Shown here: positions 46,902 to 56,532 of the stretch, one piece after another | Numbering within the stretch: position 1 is the stretch's first letter | Layout: every line of letters begins with the position of its first letter | NCBI GenBank assembly: GCA_937982665.1 | Contig: CALJLD010000085.1 | Span: 8,301-72,300 of the forward strand | DNA from: an uncultured Planctomycetales bacterium | GTDB taxonomy: Bacteria > Planctomycetota > Planctomycetia > Pirellulales > S012-138 | Direction: 5' to 3' | DNA: 64,000 nt | Position numbers and translations under genes: made by a program | Notes under the pieces: model-generated | Databases searched by the model: none | The model's input: the letters and a program-made list of their open reading frames with translations, nothing else | Told to the model about the DNA's origin: nothing

Positions 46902-47447
46902 ATGATTCGCTGGTTTATCCACCGTCAGATTGACCGCCAAGAGAAGATCCTGGGGGAGTCATTGGACTACGCCAGGCATATCTTGGACACGTCTTTGAAG
47001 GCGTTCATGAAGTTCGCCAAGATCATGCCGTTCGCGGCATATCGGCGAAAGCTGCCTGCGGACGCCGCGAGTATTGCACACCTGGTGGCAGCGCGAGATG
47101 AAGATTGCGGCACATGCGTGCAAATCGCCATCAATGTGGCCATTGCCGAGGGCATCAACCCTGATTGGCTGCAAGCGGCCTTGGATGACCGACCTGACGA
47201 TTTGCCGGCCGAACTGGCTGAAGTGTACCGCTTTGCCGATCATGTGGTCCGCAACACGGGCCAAGAAAGCGAACTACGGGAAACCCTGCGGGAACGCTAC
47301 GGCGACGAAGCTTTGATTGAACTGGCCTTGGCCATCTCGGGATCGCGCGTCTATCCGATGGTCAAGCGCGTGCTGGGCTACGCCAAGAGTTGTGCCGTGG
47401 CGAAGCCGCATGTGCCGGGCAAGGAGTTGAGTTCGGCAGCCAATTGA
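46902..47447 (+). CDS. AhpD-like/carboxymuconolactone decarboxylase family protein
   Basis: A 181-residue protein of the AhpD/CMD helical family. The redox motif is DCGTCVQIAINVA (CxxC at about residues 66-69), followed by the expected helices (ELAEVYRFADHVVRNTG and IELALAISGSRVYPMVKRVLGYA). AhpD-type members use the CxxC to reduce partner proteins; others are decarboxylases or have no known substrate. The His that follows the second Cys in typical AhpD is not obvious, so activity is uncertain. ATG at 46902 (MIRWFIHRQID) is chosen over the long antisense-derived extension. The function in oxidative stress is inferred only. Confidence 0.75.
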   Translation: MIRWFIHRQIDRQEKILGESLDYARHILDTSLKAFMKFAKIMPFAAYRRKLPADAASIAHLVAARDEDCGTCVQIAINVAIAEGINPDWLQAALDDRPDDLPAELAEVYRFADHVVRNTGQESELRETLRERYGDEALIELALAISGSRVYPMVKRVLGYAKSCAVAKPHVPGKELSSAAN

Positions 47448-47517
47448 ATGGGGCCATTGGATTGGCTCATGCGATAGTACCTATGAGAACGCACGCTCTT
47501 CACGAGGCGAATCCATA

Positions 47518-48447
47518 ATGAACGCTACGATCATGGTCTTGATGTTGGCCACATGCGGCCAAGCTGGTCATTTTCAATCAGGCGAGGCGAAAACGGCCAT
47601 GATGACCGTGCGACGGAACATCCCTTACGTGCAGCCTCGGCACGACCGACAGACCTTGGATGTCTATTTACCGGCTGATGCAAAGGACCTGCCGGTGATG
47701 ATTTGGATCCATGGCGGCGGTTGGAGGGCGGGAAGCAAATCCAATGTGCAAGTCAAACCGCAGGCGTTTGTTGACAAGGGATTCATTTTCGTCTCTGTCG
47801 AGTATCGCCTTGTTCCGGAGGTGACGGTCAAAGAAATGGCTGGCGACATCGCCGCGGCGATCAAGTTTGTTCACGCTCGGGTGGGCAATCATGGGGGCAA
47901 CCCTGAACAACTGTTTGTGGCCGGGCACTCCGCCGGTGCGCACCTGGCCGCGTTGGTTTGCACGGACGAATCGTATTTGCAAGCACAAGGGCTAAGCCTG
48001 GCGAACATTCGCGGCTGCATTCCCGTGGATACTGCTGCTTACGATGTCAATCGACAGATTGAATCACTCGGACCGCTGCGGGCGCGAACTTACACAACGG
48101 CATTTGGAACGGACGAAACCATTCGTACGGACCTTTCGCCGATCGTGCATGTTAAGAAAGCCCACGACGAGAATCAGGTTGGAGCCGATTCAAGTTCAGC
48201 GGAGGACAAGACCAAACAGAAGCAGATGCCTGCATTCTTGCTGCTGCACGTGGCTTCTCGGGAAGATTCCACACAGCAATCACGAGACTTTGCCAAAGTT
48301 CTTACCAACGCAGGTTGCAAGGCAAAGGTGGTAGGCGGCGAAAACAAGACGCACGCGTCGATCAACCGAGAACTCGGCAAGCCAGATGATGCCGTCACGC
48401 AGGCTGTCTTCAAATTCCTAGAGAACTTGACGACTGGCAAGGAGTGA
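47518..48447 (+). CDS. Alpha/beta-hydrolase, esterase/lipase-like
   Basis: A 309-residue hydrolase of the hormone-sensitive-lipase/BD-FAE type. The oxyanion-hole motif is WIHGGGWRAGS, and the nucleophile elbow is GHSAG (Ser at about residue 142). FILLHVASRED-type strand (here AFLLLHVASRED) and the C-terminal KTHASINRELG carry the likely Asp and His. An N-terminal hydrophobic stretch suggests export. The substrate is unknown; kynurenine formamidase-like and feruloyl esterase-like proteins share this pattern. ATG at 47518. Confidence 0.85.
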   Translation: MNATIMVLMLATCGQAGHFQSGEAKTAMMTVRRNIPYVQPRHDRQTLDVYLPADAKDLPVMIWIHGGGWRAGSKSNVQVKPQAFVDKGFIFVSVEYRLVPEVTVKEMAGDIAAAIKFVHARVGNHGGNPEQLFVAGHSAGAHLAALVCTDESYLQAQGLSLANIRGCIPVDTAAYDVNRQIESLGPLRARTYTTAFGTDETIRTDLSPIVHVKKAHDENQVGADSSSAEDKTKQKQMPAFLLLHVASREDSTQQSRDFAKVLTNAGCKAKVVGGENKTHASINRELGKPDDAVTQAVFKFLENLTTGKE

Positions 48448-48569
48448 CGGAGTGCACTGGCCAAACCCAGTGCTTGAAGCCTGGTGCTTGGCAATCGCGC
48501 ATCTGAGCGAAACACACACGGCGCAACCACATGCGTTCGTGGTGAAGCTTGTGGCCGCCCCGGCAAGTG

Positions 48570-50060
48570 TTAATGCTCGTCCGTGCCCATCAGCTTCTCT
48601 TCAACCTTATCCGCTTGCCAGGCAATGGACGCGATCATGCGTCCGGCGGACATGGCGTCAATGGCCGTGGCGAGCATGTTCGCCTGAATGGCCACCATGT
48701 CTCCGCCGCTGTGTGGAACAACCGCGAAAGCGCCATAGACCAGGCGGCTGTTGTATTTGAGCAGCTTCATGGCGTTGCCATCGGTTGCTGGTCCGCAGAT
48801 GGAGCGGATGGAAACCATGGCGTCGCCCTCTTCGTCCTGCTTGTCAAAATCGACTTCAACGACTTGCTTGCGAAGCGAGCCGATCGGCACCGTGATGTTG
48901 AGTCGATTGCCTGAACTTTCGACCTTGTAGCCGGCGGTTTCGGCCACGGAAGCGATCACCGACTTAATGTCAACGTTGGCCGCCTGAGGGGATGGTCCCT
49001 CCAAGTCATCAAAGGCGGCTGCGGCCGCTGCGCCGGCTGCTGCAAGCCCTCCGCCGGCTGCTCCGCCTGCTGGAGGGGCAATCGGAGGAGGAGTGGGTGC
49101 ACCGCCGCCTCCCTGTCCCGGTTGTTGTCCGCCACCAGGTTGTCCGCCGCCTGGTTGACCACCGCCGGGCTGTCCACCAACTGGCGGAGGTCCGCCGGCG
49201 GGATTGAATTGTTGGCCGTGCATGGCTTGGTTGATCATGCCTGGCATCATCATGCCGAATCCGGCTCCCATGCCCATACCCATGGCTCCACCGGCTCCGC
49301 CTCCCTCTTGCTCAGCCATCTTGGTCATGCTTTGAGCAGCCTGATATTGCAGGAAGGCGTTGAGGTTGCCAATCGCGCCCATGGATGCGCGTTGGTCGAT
49401 CGCCTTTTGCACTTCTTCCGGCGGCGTGATGGCATTGATGAAGAAGTCGACAAGTTCCAAACCGTACTTGCCAAACTCTTCAGAGACTTTGGCCCTAGTG
49501 CCGGAGGCGATTTCGTCATACTTGGCCGCCAGGTCGAGAATGCTGATCCCCAGCGTACCGAGCAGATCGGTCATGCGCGCAACAACCAGATCACGCAAGA
49601 ACGATGCGACTTCGTCCGTCGTGTATTTGCCTTGCGAGCCAACCAGTTCATTCAGCAGCAGCTTGCCATCAATGCAGCGGAAGGAGAACTTCCCGAAGCT
49701 GCGAAGCCGCACCATGCCGAATTCCGAGTCACGGAATGTGATGGGCTGGCGGGTGCCCCACTTCTGATCCAGGAAGGTCTGCTTGCCAACGAAATAGACC
49801 TGCGATTGGAACGGAGACTTCTCCCACGGGATGGTCAAGATCCGCGTGAGGATGGGAATGTTCTGCGTGGTCAGCGTGTATCGGCCAGGGCCGAAGGCGT
49901 CCATCGCTTTGCCATCGCGAAAGAAGATGGCTTCCTGCTGTTCATGGACGATGAGCTGAGCGCCATACTTGATATCAGCCGAGCCTTGCGGCGGGATACG
50001 ATGGACGAGCGAGTTGTTGGCTTCGTCAAAATATTGCAGGACTTCTAAGCGGATGCCCAT
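48570..50060 (-). CDS. SPFH domain protein with Gly-rich linker
   Basis: A 496-residue protein of the YdjI/virion core-like SPFH family. Residues about 30-245 form the SPFH region ([40 protein letters not shown]). Residues 250-350 are low-complexity, with [22 protein letters not shown] repeats and an Ala-rich stretch. The last 140 residues (from about 360) form a distinct alpha/beta domain. No N-terminal membrane anchor is seen, unlike flotillin. Such proteins may organise membranes or stress responses. ATG at 50060. It follows a 171-residue helical protein on the - strand, 71 bases apart, and the two probably form one transcript. Confidence 0.85.
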   Translation of the reverse strand: MGIRLEVLQYFDEANNSLVHRIPPQGSADIKYGAQLIVHEQQEAIFFRDGKAMDAFGPGRYTLTTQNIPILTRILTIPWEKSPFQSQVYFVGKQTFLDQKWGTRQPITFRDSEFGMVRLRSFGKFSFRCIDGKLLLNELVGSQGKYTTDEVASFLRDLVVARMTDLLGTLGISILDLAAKYDEIASGTRAKVSEEFGKYGLELVDFFINAITPPEEVQKAIDQRASMGAIGNLNAFLQYQAAQSMTKMAEQEGGGAGGAMGMGMGAGFGMMMPGMINQAMHGQQFNPAGGPPPVGGQPGGGQPGGGQPGGGQQPGQGGGGAPTPPPIAPPAGGAAGGGLAAAGAAAAAAFDDLEGPSPQAANVDIKSVIASVAETAGYKVESSGNRLNITVPIGSLRKQVVEVDFDKQDEEGDAMVSIRSICGPATDGNAMKLLKYNSRLVYGAFAVVPHSGGDMVAIQANMLATAIDAMSAGRMIASIAWQADKVEEKLMGTDEH

Positions 50061-50131
50061 AGTGATTCTCTGCTAGAAAATGGACGCGTGATTTGTGGGA
50101 GCGACGGGAGCGGCGTATGGGGTGGTTGCCG

Positions 50132-50647
50132 CTATGCGAGACCCTTGAGGATTTCCGCGCGGTCATCAAAGCGAACTTCCACCTGGTCAACTTGGGCCAT
50201 CAAGTTCTCCAGCTCGCTGCGGACGGCGGCCTCGTCACTCTTTTGAGGGAGCCGCTCGACGGCTTCGGCAAATGCCTCGACGTCTTTCATGATTGCCATG
50301 TCGTGTTCGTAAACGCGGTCAAGCGTTGACTCGTCAACCTGGACGAGGTCAAAGAATCCGCTGTAACCATTCATCGCGCCGGAAATCTTACCGATCAACT
50401 TATCGATCCGGCCACGCAGCCGGTCACAAAGCGGCAAAGCGTCTAACTGCGCTTTGTCCACAAGCGTGCGCGAAACGCTATCGATTCCGGCTTTGCAACG
50501 CTGGAGGCGCTCGGCCAGCCATTGGCGTTGCAAGGCATCGCTATCGCGGCGGTATTCCTTTTCCAGATAGCCACGGAAGCCGGGAATGTAACGCAGGATC
50601 GACTCGATCCAGCCGCGTTCTTTGAAATGATCTTTAGGCTCTGGCAT
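50132..50647 (-). CDS. Helical protein encoded beside the SPFH gene
   Basis: A 171-residue soluble protein, mostly charged and predicted helical by eye. It has an opening motif FKERGWIESILRYIPGFRGYLEKEYRR and Leu/Glu/Arg heptad-like segments (about 40-90 and 115-165), which suggest coiled coil. I recognise no enzyme family. ATG at 50647 with an AAGGAA upstream. It is upstream of the SPFH gene and on the same strand, so a structural or adaptor role with that protein is possible. Confidence 0.7.
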   Translation of the reverse strand: MPEPKDHFKERGWIESILRYIPGFRGYLEKEYRRDSDALQRQWLAERLQRCKAGIDSVSRTLVDKAQLDALPLCDRLRGRIDKLIGKISGAMNGYSGFFDLVQVDESTLDRVYEHDMAIMKDVEAFAEAVERLPQKSDEAAVRSELENLMAQVDQVEVRFDDRAEILKGLA

Positions 50648-51061
50648 GGGGGATTCCTTGGGGGAGTGCGCGGTAGTCTCGTACGAAACTCCGAAAACGC
50701 GCTGGAATCAAAATGCGCGGTGAATTGGCAACGGATTTGATGCTGGAAATGGTGCTGGAAACGGATTTGCGGACTATGGGGTCGGAGCTAGTGAGTTTGG
50801 AGCCTCACGGCTCTCGCAAGCAACCCGACAGCGTATTCGCGACGTTTCCAGTGATCTTTCGAGAAATCTGTTGTACCGCATCCCGGATTTGCATGCACCC
50901 TGTTTCATTCAGTTCCTGGGGGAATTCCGACGCAATCACAAGCTTTGCCGATGACGACCGTACGGCGGTTTGGCGAAGGGGGCCAATTGCAGAGCCGACA
51001 AGTTGGAATATTATGAATTCAGGTTGGGCACGGCTTCCTCTGCATCACCGCTTTTCTCCCC
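50648..51061. other. Intergenic region between divergent genes
   Basis: About 410 bases without a convincing gene. It should hold the promoters for the SPFH unit and for plsC. A 147-codon + frame from 50713 runs out of frame into plsC; its N-terminal part is not protein-like. Confidence 0.4.
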
Positions 51062-51745
51062 ATGGATCAACGTTCTTGGGCGAACCGCACCTGGTATCGC
51101 TTTTGCCGGTGGGTTTGTCGTGTGGTTTCCGTGCTGTGTTTCCGTTTTCGCTTTGATGGCGCGGATCATTTTCCCGCGGAAGGGGGAGCACTTGTACTCT
51201 CCAACCATCAGAGTTTTTTGGACCCGGCGTTTGTGGGCCAGTGCCACACGCGGCGGATGAACTTTGTCGCCCGCACTACGCTCAGCAAGTCCCTGATTTT
51301 TCGATTGGTGGCCGGCCCTTTGGACCCCATACCGATTGATCGCGAAGGCATCGGGCTGGGGGGAATCAAAGAGATGCTCAAGCGCGCGAAGCGCGGCGAG
51401 ATTGTTGTCTTGTTCCCTGAAGGCACACGAACCAAAGACGGCGAGTTGGGCGAACTCAAACCGGGCTTTGCAGCGCTGTGCAAACGGGCCAAACTGCCGA
51501 TCATCCCCGCGGCACTGGATGGCGCCTTCCAAGCATGGCCGAGGGGCAAGATGCTGCCTCGCAGGGGAATTGTGCAGATGGAATATGGCGAGCCGATTCC
51601 GCCGGATGTTTATGCCGACTGGGACGACGAGCGGCTTGTGGAAGAAGTCCGTGCGAGGATTGGCGCCTGCCTTGCCAAAGCACAGCGGATTCGCGCGATG
51701 CGCGGAACGCGCCCGAGCAGCGTTGCCACCAACGGCAGTGCCTGA
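51062..51745 (+). CDS. plsC: 1-acyl-sn-glycerol-3-phosphate acyltransferase
   Basis: It acylates lysophosphatidic acid to phosphatidic acid at the membrane. The 227-residue length fits. The catalytic box is NHQSFLD (about residues 48-54), and the second motif is FPEGTRTKDG. Motif III (the substrate-site region VAGPLDPIPIDREG) is also present. A short hydrophobic stretch at about 17-31 (VCRVVSVLCFRFRF) is typical for membrane association. ATG at 51062. mcsA follows after 88 bases on the same strand. Confidence 0.92.
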   Translation: MDQRSWANRTWYRFCRWVCRVVSVLCFRFRFDGADHFPAEGGALVLSNHQSFLDPAFVGQCHTRRMNFVARTTLSKSLIFRLVAGPLDPIPIDREGIGLGGIKEMLKRAKRGEIVVLFPEGTRTKDGELGELKPGFAALCKRAKLPIIPAALDGAFQAWPRGKMLPRRGIVQMEYGEPIPPDVYADWDDERLVEEVRARIGACLAKAQRIRAMRGTRPSSVATNGSA

Positions 51746-51833
51746 GGAGTGAACGCAGCTGACTTGACCAAACGCTTGTAATGCCAAAGAATCTCTTGCA
51801 GAGATTGAATTCCTCCGCCGACAATTCACTGCT

Positions 51834-52388
51834 ATGAAGTGCCAATACTGCGATCGCACAGCCACGCTGCACATTACGGAGCTTGTTGACGGCAAGGCCA
51901 CTGAGTTGCACTTGTGCAAGGAACATGCGCAAGAGTATTTGACGCAAGCGGACGCAGGCGGCACGCCGTCGATTGGAGCCCCCAGTGCGCTCTCGCAGCA
52001 TTTGACCGTTGGCAATACGGAGGAAGACCTCAAACGGCTGGATCAGAAGGTATGCCCGGTGTGTGGGATTTCCTTCTATGAGTTTCGCAATTCTGGACGG
52101 CTGGGCTGCCCGAATGACTATGAATGTTTTCAGCAAGAATTAGAGGGCTTGCTGCTTAACATTCATGGCGAGACCAAGCACGTGGGCAAACGGCCAAGCT
52201 CCGGAGCTCCGGACTTGTCATCTCATACGCAAGTCATCCAGATGCGTCGACAGCTCACGGAAGCTGTCAGCGAGGAAAACTACGAGCTTGCATCGCAACT
52301 TCGCGACGAAATCCGCGACTTGCAGGCGGCATTTCGTCGGCAGCGTTCCGGCGGTGGCCAGGATGAGGGGGCTGACGCGGGGCAGTAG
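51834..52388 (+). CDS. mcsA: McsA-like zinc-finger protein with UVR motif
   Basis: McsA activates the protein-arginine kinase McsB. The 184-residue protein has paired zinc-binding motifs: CQYC with CKEH (residues 3-6 and 28-31) and CPVC with CPNDYEC in the middle region. A C-terminal UVR helical hairpin (about 133-168) reads MRRQLTEAVSEENYELASQL and RDEIRDL. This domain order is the McsA family. ATG at 51834. mcsB follows at 184 bases on the same strand; ctsR and clpC are not nearby. Confidence 0.85.
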   Translation: MKCQYCDRTATLHITELVDGKATELHLCKEHAQEYLTQADAGGTPSIGAPSALSQHLTVGNTEEDLKRLDQKVCPVCGISFYEFRNSGRLGCPNDYECFQQELEGLLLNIHGETKHVGKRPSSGAPDLSSHTQVIQMRRQLTEAVSEENYELASQLRDEIRDLQAAFRRQRSGGGQDEGADAGQ

Positions 52389-52572
52389 GTGTGCTTATCA
52401 AAGCAGCAGCACGGATGAATTAGGTGACAGCTTGCAGCCTGGGTTGCTCTGATCTCGATCGTCATCGACGTTTGTGGTTTTTCGCGGCAGTGTGATACGC
52501 CAATTTGCGTCGCCAGCGTCTTAACGAAATCGGGTCGTCGGGTACAATTCTGTCAGGCGTGCTCCGCAAGGG

Positions 52573-53724
52573 ATGGTTCGCGGGGACTTGCCGATTTCTG
52601 ACCTTTTGCGGATCGATTTTGTGGATATCAGCGACCTGGCGCAAACGAGCGGAGAATGGCTGCGCGGCGGCGGGCCGGAATCGGATATCGTGATCAGCAG
52701 CCGCATTCGCCTGGCACGGAATCTGGCCGAATATCCGTTTGTCAATCAAGCAGGTCCCATCGAGCGCCACGAGATTGAGAATACGCTCAAAGATGCCATC
52801 AGCGGGATCAGTGGCAACAAGCTGGAATATTTCAGCGTTGATGAGTTCTCGCCGTTGGACAGGCAGTTCCTGGTAGAACGCCAGCTCATCAGTCGTGAAC
52901 ATGCCGAAAGCGAAGGCGCCCGCGGCGTGGCGATTGATCCAAGCGAACGCGTCAGCTTGATGGTCAATGAAGAAGACCATCTGCGCATTCAAGTCATGCA
53001 CAGCGGCTTAGACTTGGAATCGGCCTGGAAAGAGATCTCTCGGATTGATGATGAGATTGAGAAGCAGGTCACGTATGCGTTTGATGACCGTCTAGGTTAT
53101 TTGACCGCTTGCCCGACAAACGCTGGTACGGGATTGCGCGTGAGCGTGATGTTGCACCTGCCGGCGGTGGCATTGACGGAACAGGTCGAAAAGATCTTTC
53201 GTAGCCTGCAGAAGATTAGTGTGGCTGTCCGCGGGTTGTATGGTGAGGGCTCACAGCCTGCCGGGGACTTCTATCAAATCAGCAATCAAATCACGTTGGG
53301 TCGTGATGAGACGAACTTGATCGACACCGTTGCTGATGTTGTGCCGACAATCATCGAATACGAGCGGAAGGCCCGCGAATACCTGCAAGAGGAGAAGAAA
53401 GAAGTTCTGCATGATCGCATCAGCCGTGCGTACGGGATTTTGCGGAACGCACAGACCATCACGTCTGAGGAAACGATGCATTATCTTTCCCGCGTGCGGA
53501 TGGGCATCAACATGGGGCTGATCAAAGACTTGCGAATCCCGACTGTGAACGAACTGTTCATCTATACGCAGCCTGCCCATTTGCAAAAGCTCAGCGGCAG
53601 TGAGATGAACAGCGCCAACCGCAATATTGAGCGGGCTCGCTATCTGCGCGAACACCTGGACGGCAGCGGATCTGATAACGGAGGATCCACCGGCGGTTCA
53701 GGAAATGGCGGCAGCCTGGCTTGA
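52573..53724 (+). CDS. mcsB: Protein arginine kinase
   Basis: McsB phosphorylates arginine residues on proteins, in Firmicutes marking them for ClpCP degradation. The 383-residue protein belongs to the phosphagen kinase fold: VISSRIRLARNLAEYPF near the N-terminus, MVNEEDHLRIQ in the middle, and CPTNAGTGLRVSVMLHLPAV later, with the conserved Cys. The final 20 residues are Gly/Ser-rich (SGSDNGGSTGGSGNGG), not part of the kinase fold. ATG at 52573. The mcsA gene lies upstream; no ctsR, clpC or protein-arginine phosphatase is in the window. Confidence 0.93.
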   Translation: MVRGDLPISDLLRIDFVDISDLAQTSGEWLRGGGPESDIVISSRIRLARNLAEYPFVNQAGPIERHEIENTLKDAISGISGNKLEYFSVDEFSPLDRQFLVERQLISREHAESEGARGVAIDPSERVSLMVNEEDHLRIQVMHSGLDLESAWKEISRIDDEIEKQVTYAFDDRLGYLTACPTNAGTGLRVSVMLHLPAVALTEQVEKIFRSLQKISVAVRGLYGEGSQPAGDFYQISNQITLGRDETNLIDTVADVVPTIIEYERKAREYLQEEKKEVLHDRISRAYGILRNAQTITSEETMHYLSRVRMGINMGLIKDLRIPTVNELFIYTQPAHLQKLSGSEMNSANRNIERARYLREHLDGSGSDNGGSTGGSGNGGSLA

Positions 53725-53748
53725 TACCGCAGCTTTCTTTACGGATTG

Positions 53749-55977
53749 CTAGGCCTGATCGCTGCGAGTGGGAATCGGCCGCACAACAATCCGCGATCCT
53801 TGCACTTTGACGACAACAATCTCTTCGCCCTTCTCTGCTGGCTGGCCATCCGAGACCACGTCGTACAGTGTTCCTTCAATGCGCACCTTGCCTGAGGGTC
53901 GCAGGTCCGTGGCGGCCGTGCCGGACTCGCCAACAAGGTGCGAATAGATGGCCAAAGACTCTCGCGCGAGGGCCGTCTCGGCTTCGTCGCCTTCTGGCGG
54001 GGAAAGGACAAGGCTGCCAAAGCGTCCAGACTTGGGGAAGTATCTGCGCAGCAACACAAACGTCACCACCATCCCCACACCAGCGGACGTAACAATGAAC
54101 AGGCTCTTGAGAAGCTGATCAAGCTGTCCACGGTCAGTGAAGTCCCCTGTAATCGACTGCATGGCCATCACGAGCGAAGCCACGATGAGAATGCCGCCCC
54201 CGAGTCCGAAAATCCCCACGCCGGGAATGACAAAGATCTCCAGCAGCAAGAAGATCAGTCCCGCGATGAACAACAGGATCTCCAACCAGCCGGCGGTTCC
54301 ATCCAGGTAATTCCCCCAGAAGAACAGCAAGAAACAGACGCAGGCGATAAACCCACCGATGCCGGTGCCGGGCGATTGCATCTCGACGAAGAATGCAGAG
54401 CCGCCAATCAACAGCAATGCCCACATCACGCCTTCTTGCGTGAGCGCGTTGACCAAAGTATCCAGCCAGGTGGGCTGAATTGACTCGGGCTCTTTGTCCA
54501 AACCGTAAAGCGCGCGGATCTCGCTGGAATCGTTGGCGATTTCCGTTGCGATACCGAATCGCAATGCGGCATCAGCGTCGAGCGTGAGAGCAACGTTGTT
54601 TTCCGTTATCGGCTGGCCTTGATGCCAAACGTGCGGGACTGGCTGCGAATTGCGTTCGATTTCGCTGAAGGCCGCCGACCGACCGTCGTTGGCGTTTTGG
54701 TATTCGTAAACAGTTAACGTGGGGTCAATCATCGCCATTAGCACAGAGTGCGAGCGACCTGTTTCGCGCGAGACCTCGCGAAGTGCTTCATTCTTGAGTT
54801 GAATGTCCTCTTGCGGCAAATCAGGAATGCCGCCGCCGAGTTTTGCATCCGGGCTCATCAACAGGTGATCGCACGCCATGGCAATGAACGCGGCGTCCGC
54901 GTTGGCTCTGCGGTTCACAAAGGCTACTGTGCGTCGTTCGTCTTCAGGCAGTTTCGCCAAAAAGATCGCCAGGGTTTGGCTGGCTTCCGGAGCGCCACCG
55001 GGGCTATCGATGTTGAGAATGATCAGGTTGGCGTCTTTTTCGTCAATCGCCCTTTGGATGCTGCGTTGGATCTGTTGGACAAACCGCGGCGTGAATGGCT
55101 CATCCAGGTTGATCTTTACGGCGCGCCAGCCTTCGGACAATGAGATGTCTTCTTCCATCGCGGTGATGGGAAGATCCAAGGCGGCCGCCAACGCCTGGCG
55201 GCTTTCAACCAGATGCTGCACGAATCCGGCGTTGAAACCTTGCGTGCCGGTGAACAATCCAAACTCGCCGCTAGCGATCACCGGCGGCTGTTTGCGAATG
55301 GCTTGTTCCTGTTGTTCGATTTCGTCGGCCTCGGCGGTTGTGGCGAACCTGCGGCCACCGGCGACTTCGATCTCCCAGATTTCCAAGGCGCGGTCCAACA
55401 TTCCTTTCGCAACCGCGGCAGGGACATTACGACGAGCGTTGGCGATTTCCTCATACGTTGCCAGCGTCGACGGTGCAATCACCGCATCATCGATACCCGC
55501 TTCGCCAAGGCTTGAATCTTTGGACATGGCGATTTGCTCGCAAGCCAACACGACTAGCGCTGCGTGGCCGTTGAGTTTCTGCGGATCTCCCGATGCACTG
55601 TTGGGGATGTATGCGACGGTTGTTGCGGAGAGTTCCGTGATTGCCTGCGCCAAATCACGCGCCGCTCCCAAAGATGTGTTTGCAGGCTCGATCTCAAAAA
55701 TGATGACCGGCTGATGGCCAGCCTGCCGAGCGCGGGCTTCAAAGCTTCTCGCCTGGCGGATCGCCCTTTCCACAACTGTTGAGGAAATGGGCGAAGGGAT
55801 ACGAATCAATTGGCCCTGGTCCGGCACCACTTGCGGAGCGTTGTCATCCTGGGCTTCTGCGCGATGAAGCAAGAAAAGCACGATCGCCGGAGCCAGTAGC
55901 AAGTGCGGCAGCATCGTGATTCGGCGTCGCTGCTCAAACGGCGCGGAAAGTCGTTGGTTTCTGATCCTTGAACTCAT
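53749..55977 (-). CDS. NfeD-like membrane protein with two degenerate ClpP-like domains
   Basis: A 742-residue protein. An N-terminal signal or anchor (about residues 22-42) precedes two crotonase/ClpP-like regions. The first (about 70-190) has QPVIIFEIEPANTSLGAARD and LNGHAALVVLACEQIAMS. The second (about 290-420) has LIILNIDSPGG and RRANADAAFIAMACDHLLMS. In active NfeD/SppA enzymes this last segment holds the catalytic Ser (A-S-A-G-T-Y-I type); here it reads A-D-A-A-F-I, so the protease is probably inactive. About four membrane helices (about 515-640) and a C-terminal OB-fold NfeD domain follow. ATG at 55977. Two mirrored domains suggest a duplication. Confidence 0.85.
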   Translation of the reverse strand: MSSRIRNQRLSAPFEQRRRITMLPHLLLAPAIVLFLLHRAEAQDDNAPQVVPDQGQLIRIPSPISSTVVERAIRQARSFEARARQAGHQPVIIFEIEPANTSLGAARDLAQAITELSATTVAYIPNSASGDPQKLNGHAALVVLACEQIAMSKDSSLGEAGIDDAVIAPSTLATYEEIANARRNVPAAVAKGMLDRALEIWEIEVAGGRRFATTAEADEIEQQEQAIRKQPPVIASGEFGLFTGTQGFNAGFVQHLVESRQALAAALDLPITAMEEDISLSEGWRAVKINLDEPFTPRFVQQIQRSIQRAIDEKDANLIILNIDSPGGAPEASQTLAIFLAKLPEDERRTVAFVNRRANADAAFIAMACDHLLMSPDAKLGGGIPDLPQEDIQLKNEALREVSRETGRSHSVLMAMIDPTLTVYEYQNANDGRSAAFSEIERNSQPVPHVWHQGQPITENNVALTLDADAALRFGIATEIANDSSEIRALYGLDKEPESIQPTWLDTLVNALTQEGVMWALLLIGGSAFFVEMQSPGTGIGGFIACVCFLLFFWGNYLDGTAGWLEILLFIAGLIFLLLEIFVIPGVGIFGLGGGILIVASLVMAMQSITGDFTDRGQLDQLLKSLFIVTSAGVGMVVTFVLLRRYFPKSGRFGSLVLSPPEGDEAETALARESLAIYSHLVGESGTAATDLRPSGKVRIEGTLYDVVSDGQPAEKGEEIVVVKVQGSRIVVRPIPTRSDQA

Positions 55978-56228
55978 TCCGACTTCGCTCTCTCTAAAGC
56001 TTGTCTGGCTTTATCGTGCGGCTTGAACGGGGCTCCCAGCACCGATGACAACGCCGGGGCGAACCCGGAAAGAGGAGCCGAACTATTGGAGGCCAAATTA
56101 TAGGTTTCCGCAGGAAAGAGAGTCAATTTGGCCAGAGGACGCGATGAAAAACGCTGTTTACCCCGGTGCGGACAGTTGCGCAGTTGCCAAACGCGCTTTT
56201 TGAGTTTTGGCGGTTGGAGCAAGGCAAA

Positions 56229-56325
56229 CGGAAGTGCATGGGAATCGAACCCACCGGCGACAAGGTTGACTCGCCGCCCACCGGTTTTGAAGACCGGGGC
56301 CGCCACCAGGCGTACAGGCACTTCC
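56229..56325 (-). tRNA. selC: tRNA-Sec (anticodon UCA)
   Basis: A complete bacterial-type selenocysteine tRNA on the - strand. The 8-bp acceptor stem is GGAAGTGC/GCACTTCC (56318-56325 with 56230-56237), and the discriminator is G73 at 56229. The anticodon stem is CCGGT/ACCGG with loop CTTCAAA; the UCA anticodon is at 56288-56290. A long variable arm has a 6-bp stem (CGGCGA/TCGCCG), and the T arm has loop TTCGATT. The 8+5 acceptor/T layout is the bacterial tRNA-Sec form. No CCA is encoded. On the upstream side a hairpin (56362-56377) precedes the gene. Confidence 0.95.
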
Positions 56326-56532
56326 CCTTTGCGCTAGTGCATGCCCAGGGCAAAGGCATTCGTCCGCTTTGGCGGACTCTTTTGTTATAGTACGAAGTGC
56401 TCGAGCTTCCCACTATTGTTCAAAATCGAAGCGGAATCGTCCCAAGGAGCTTTTGCTACGAGTCTTCTGCTCATATAGGTAATGATCGCCACCGGCAGGT
56501 TCTTGGCTTCCTGCGCACTGGAGAGTGCGAAT

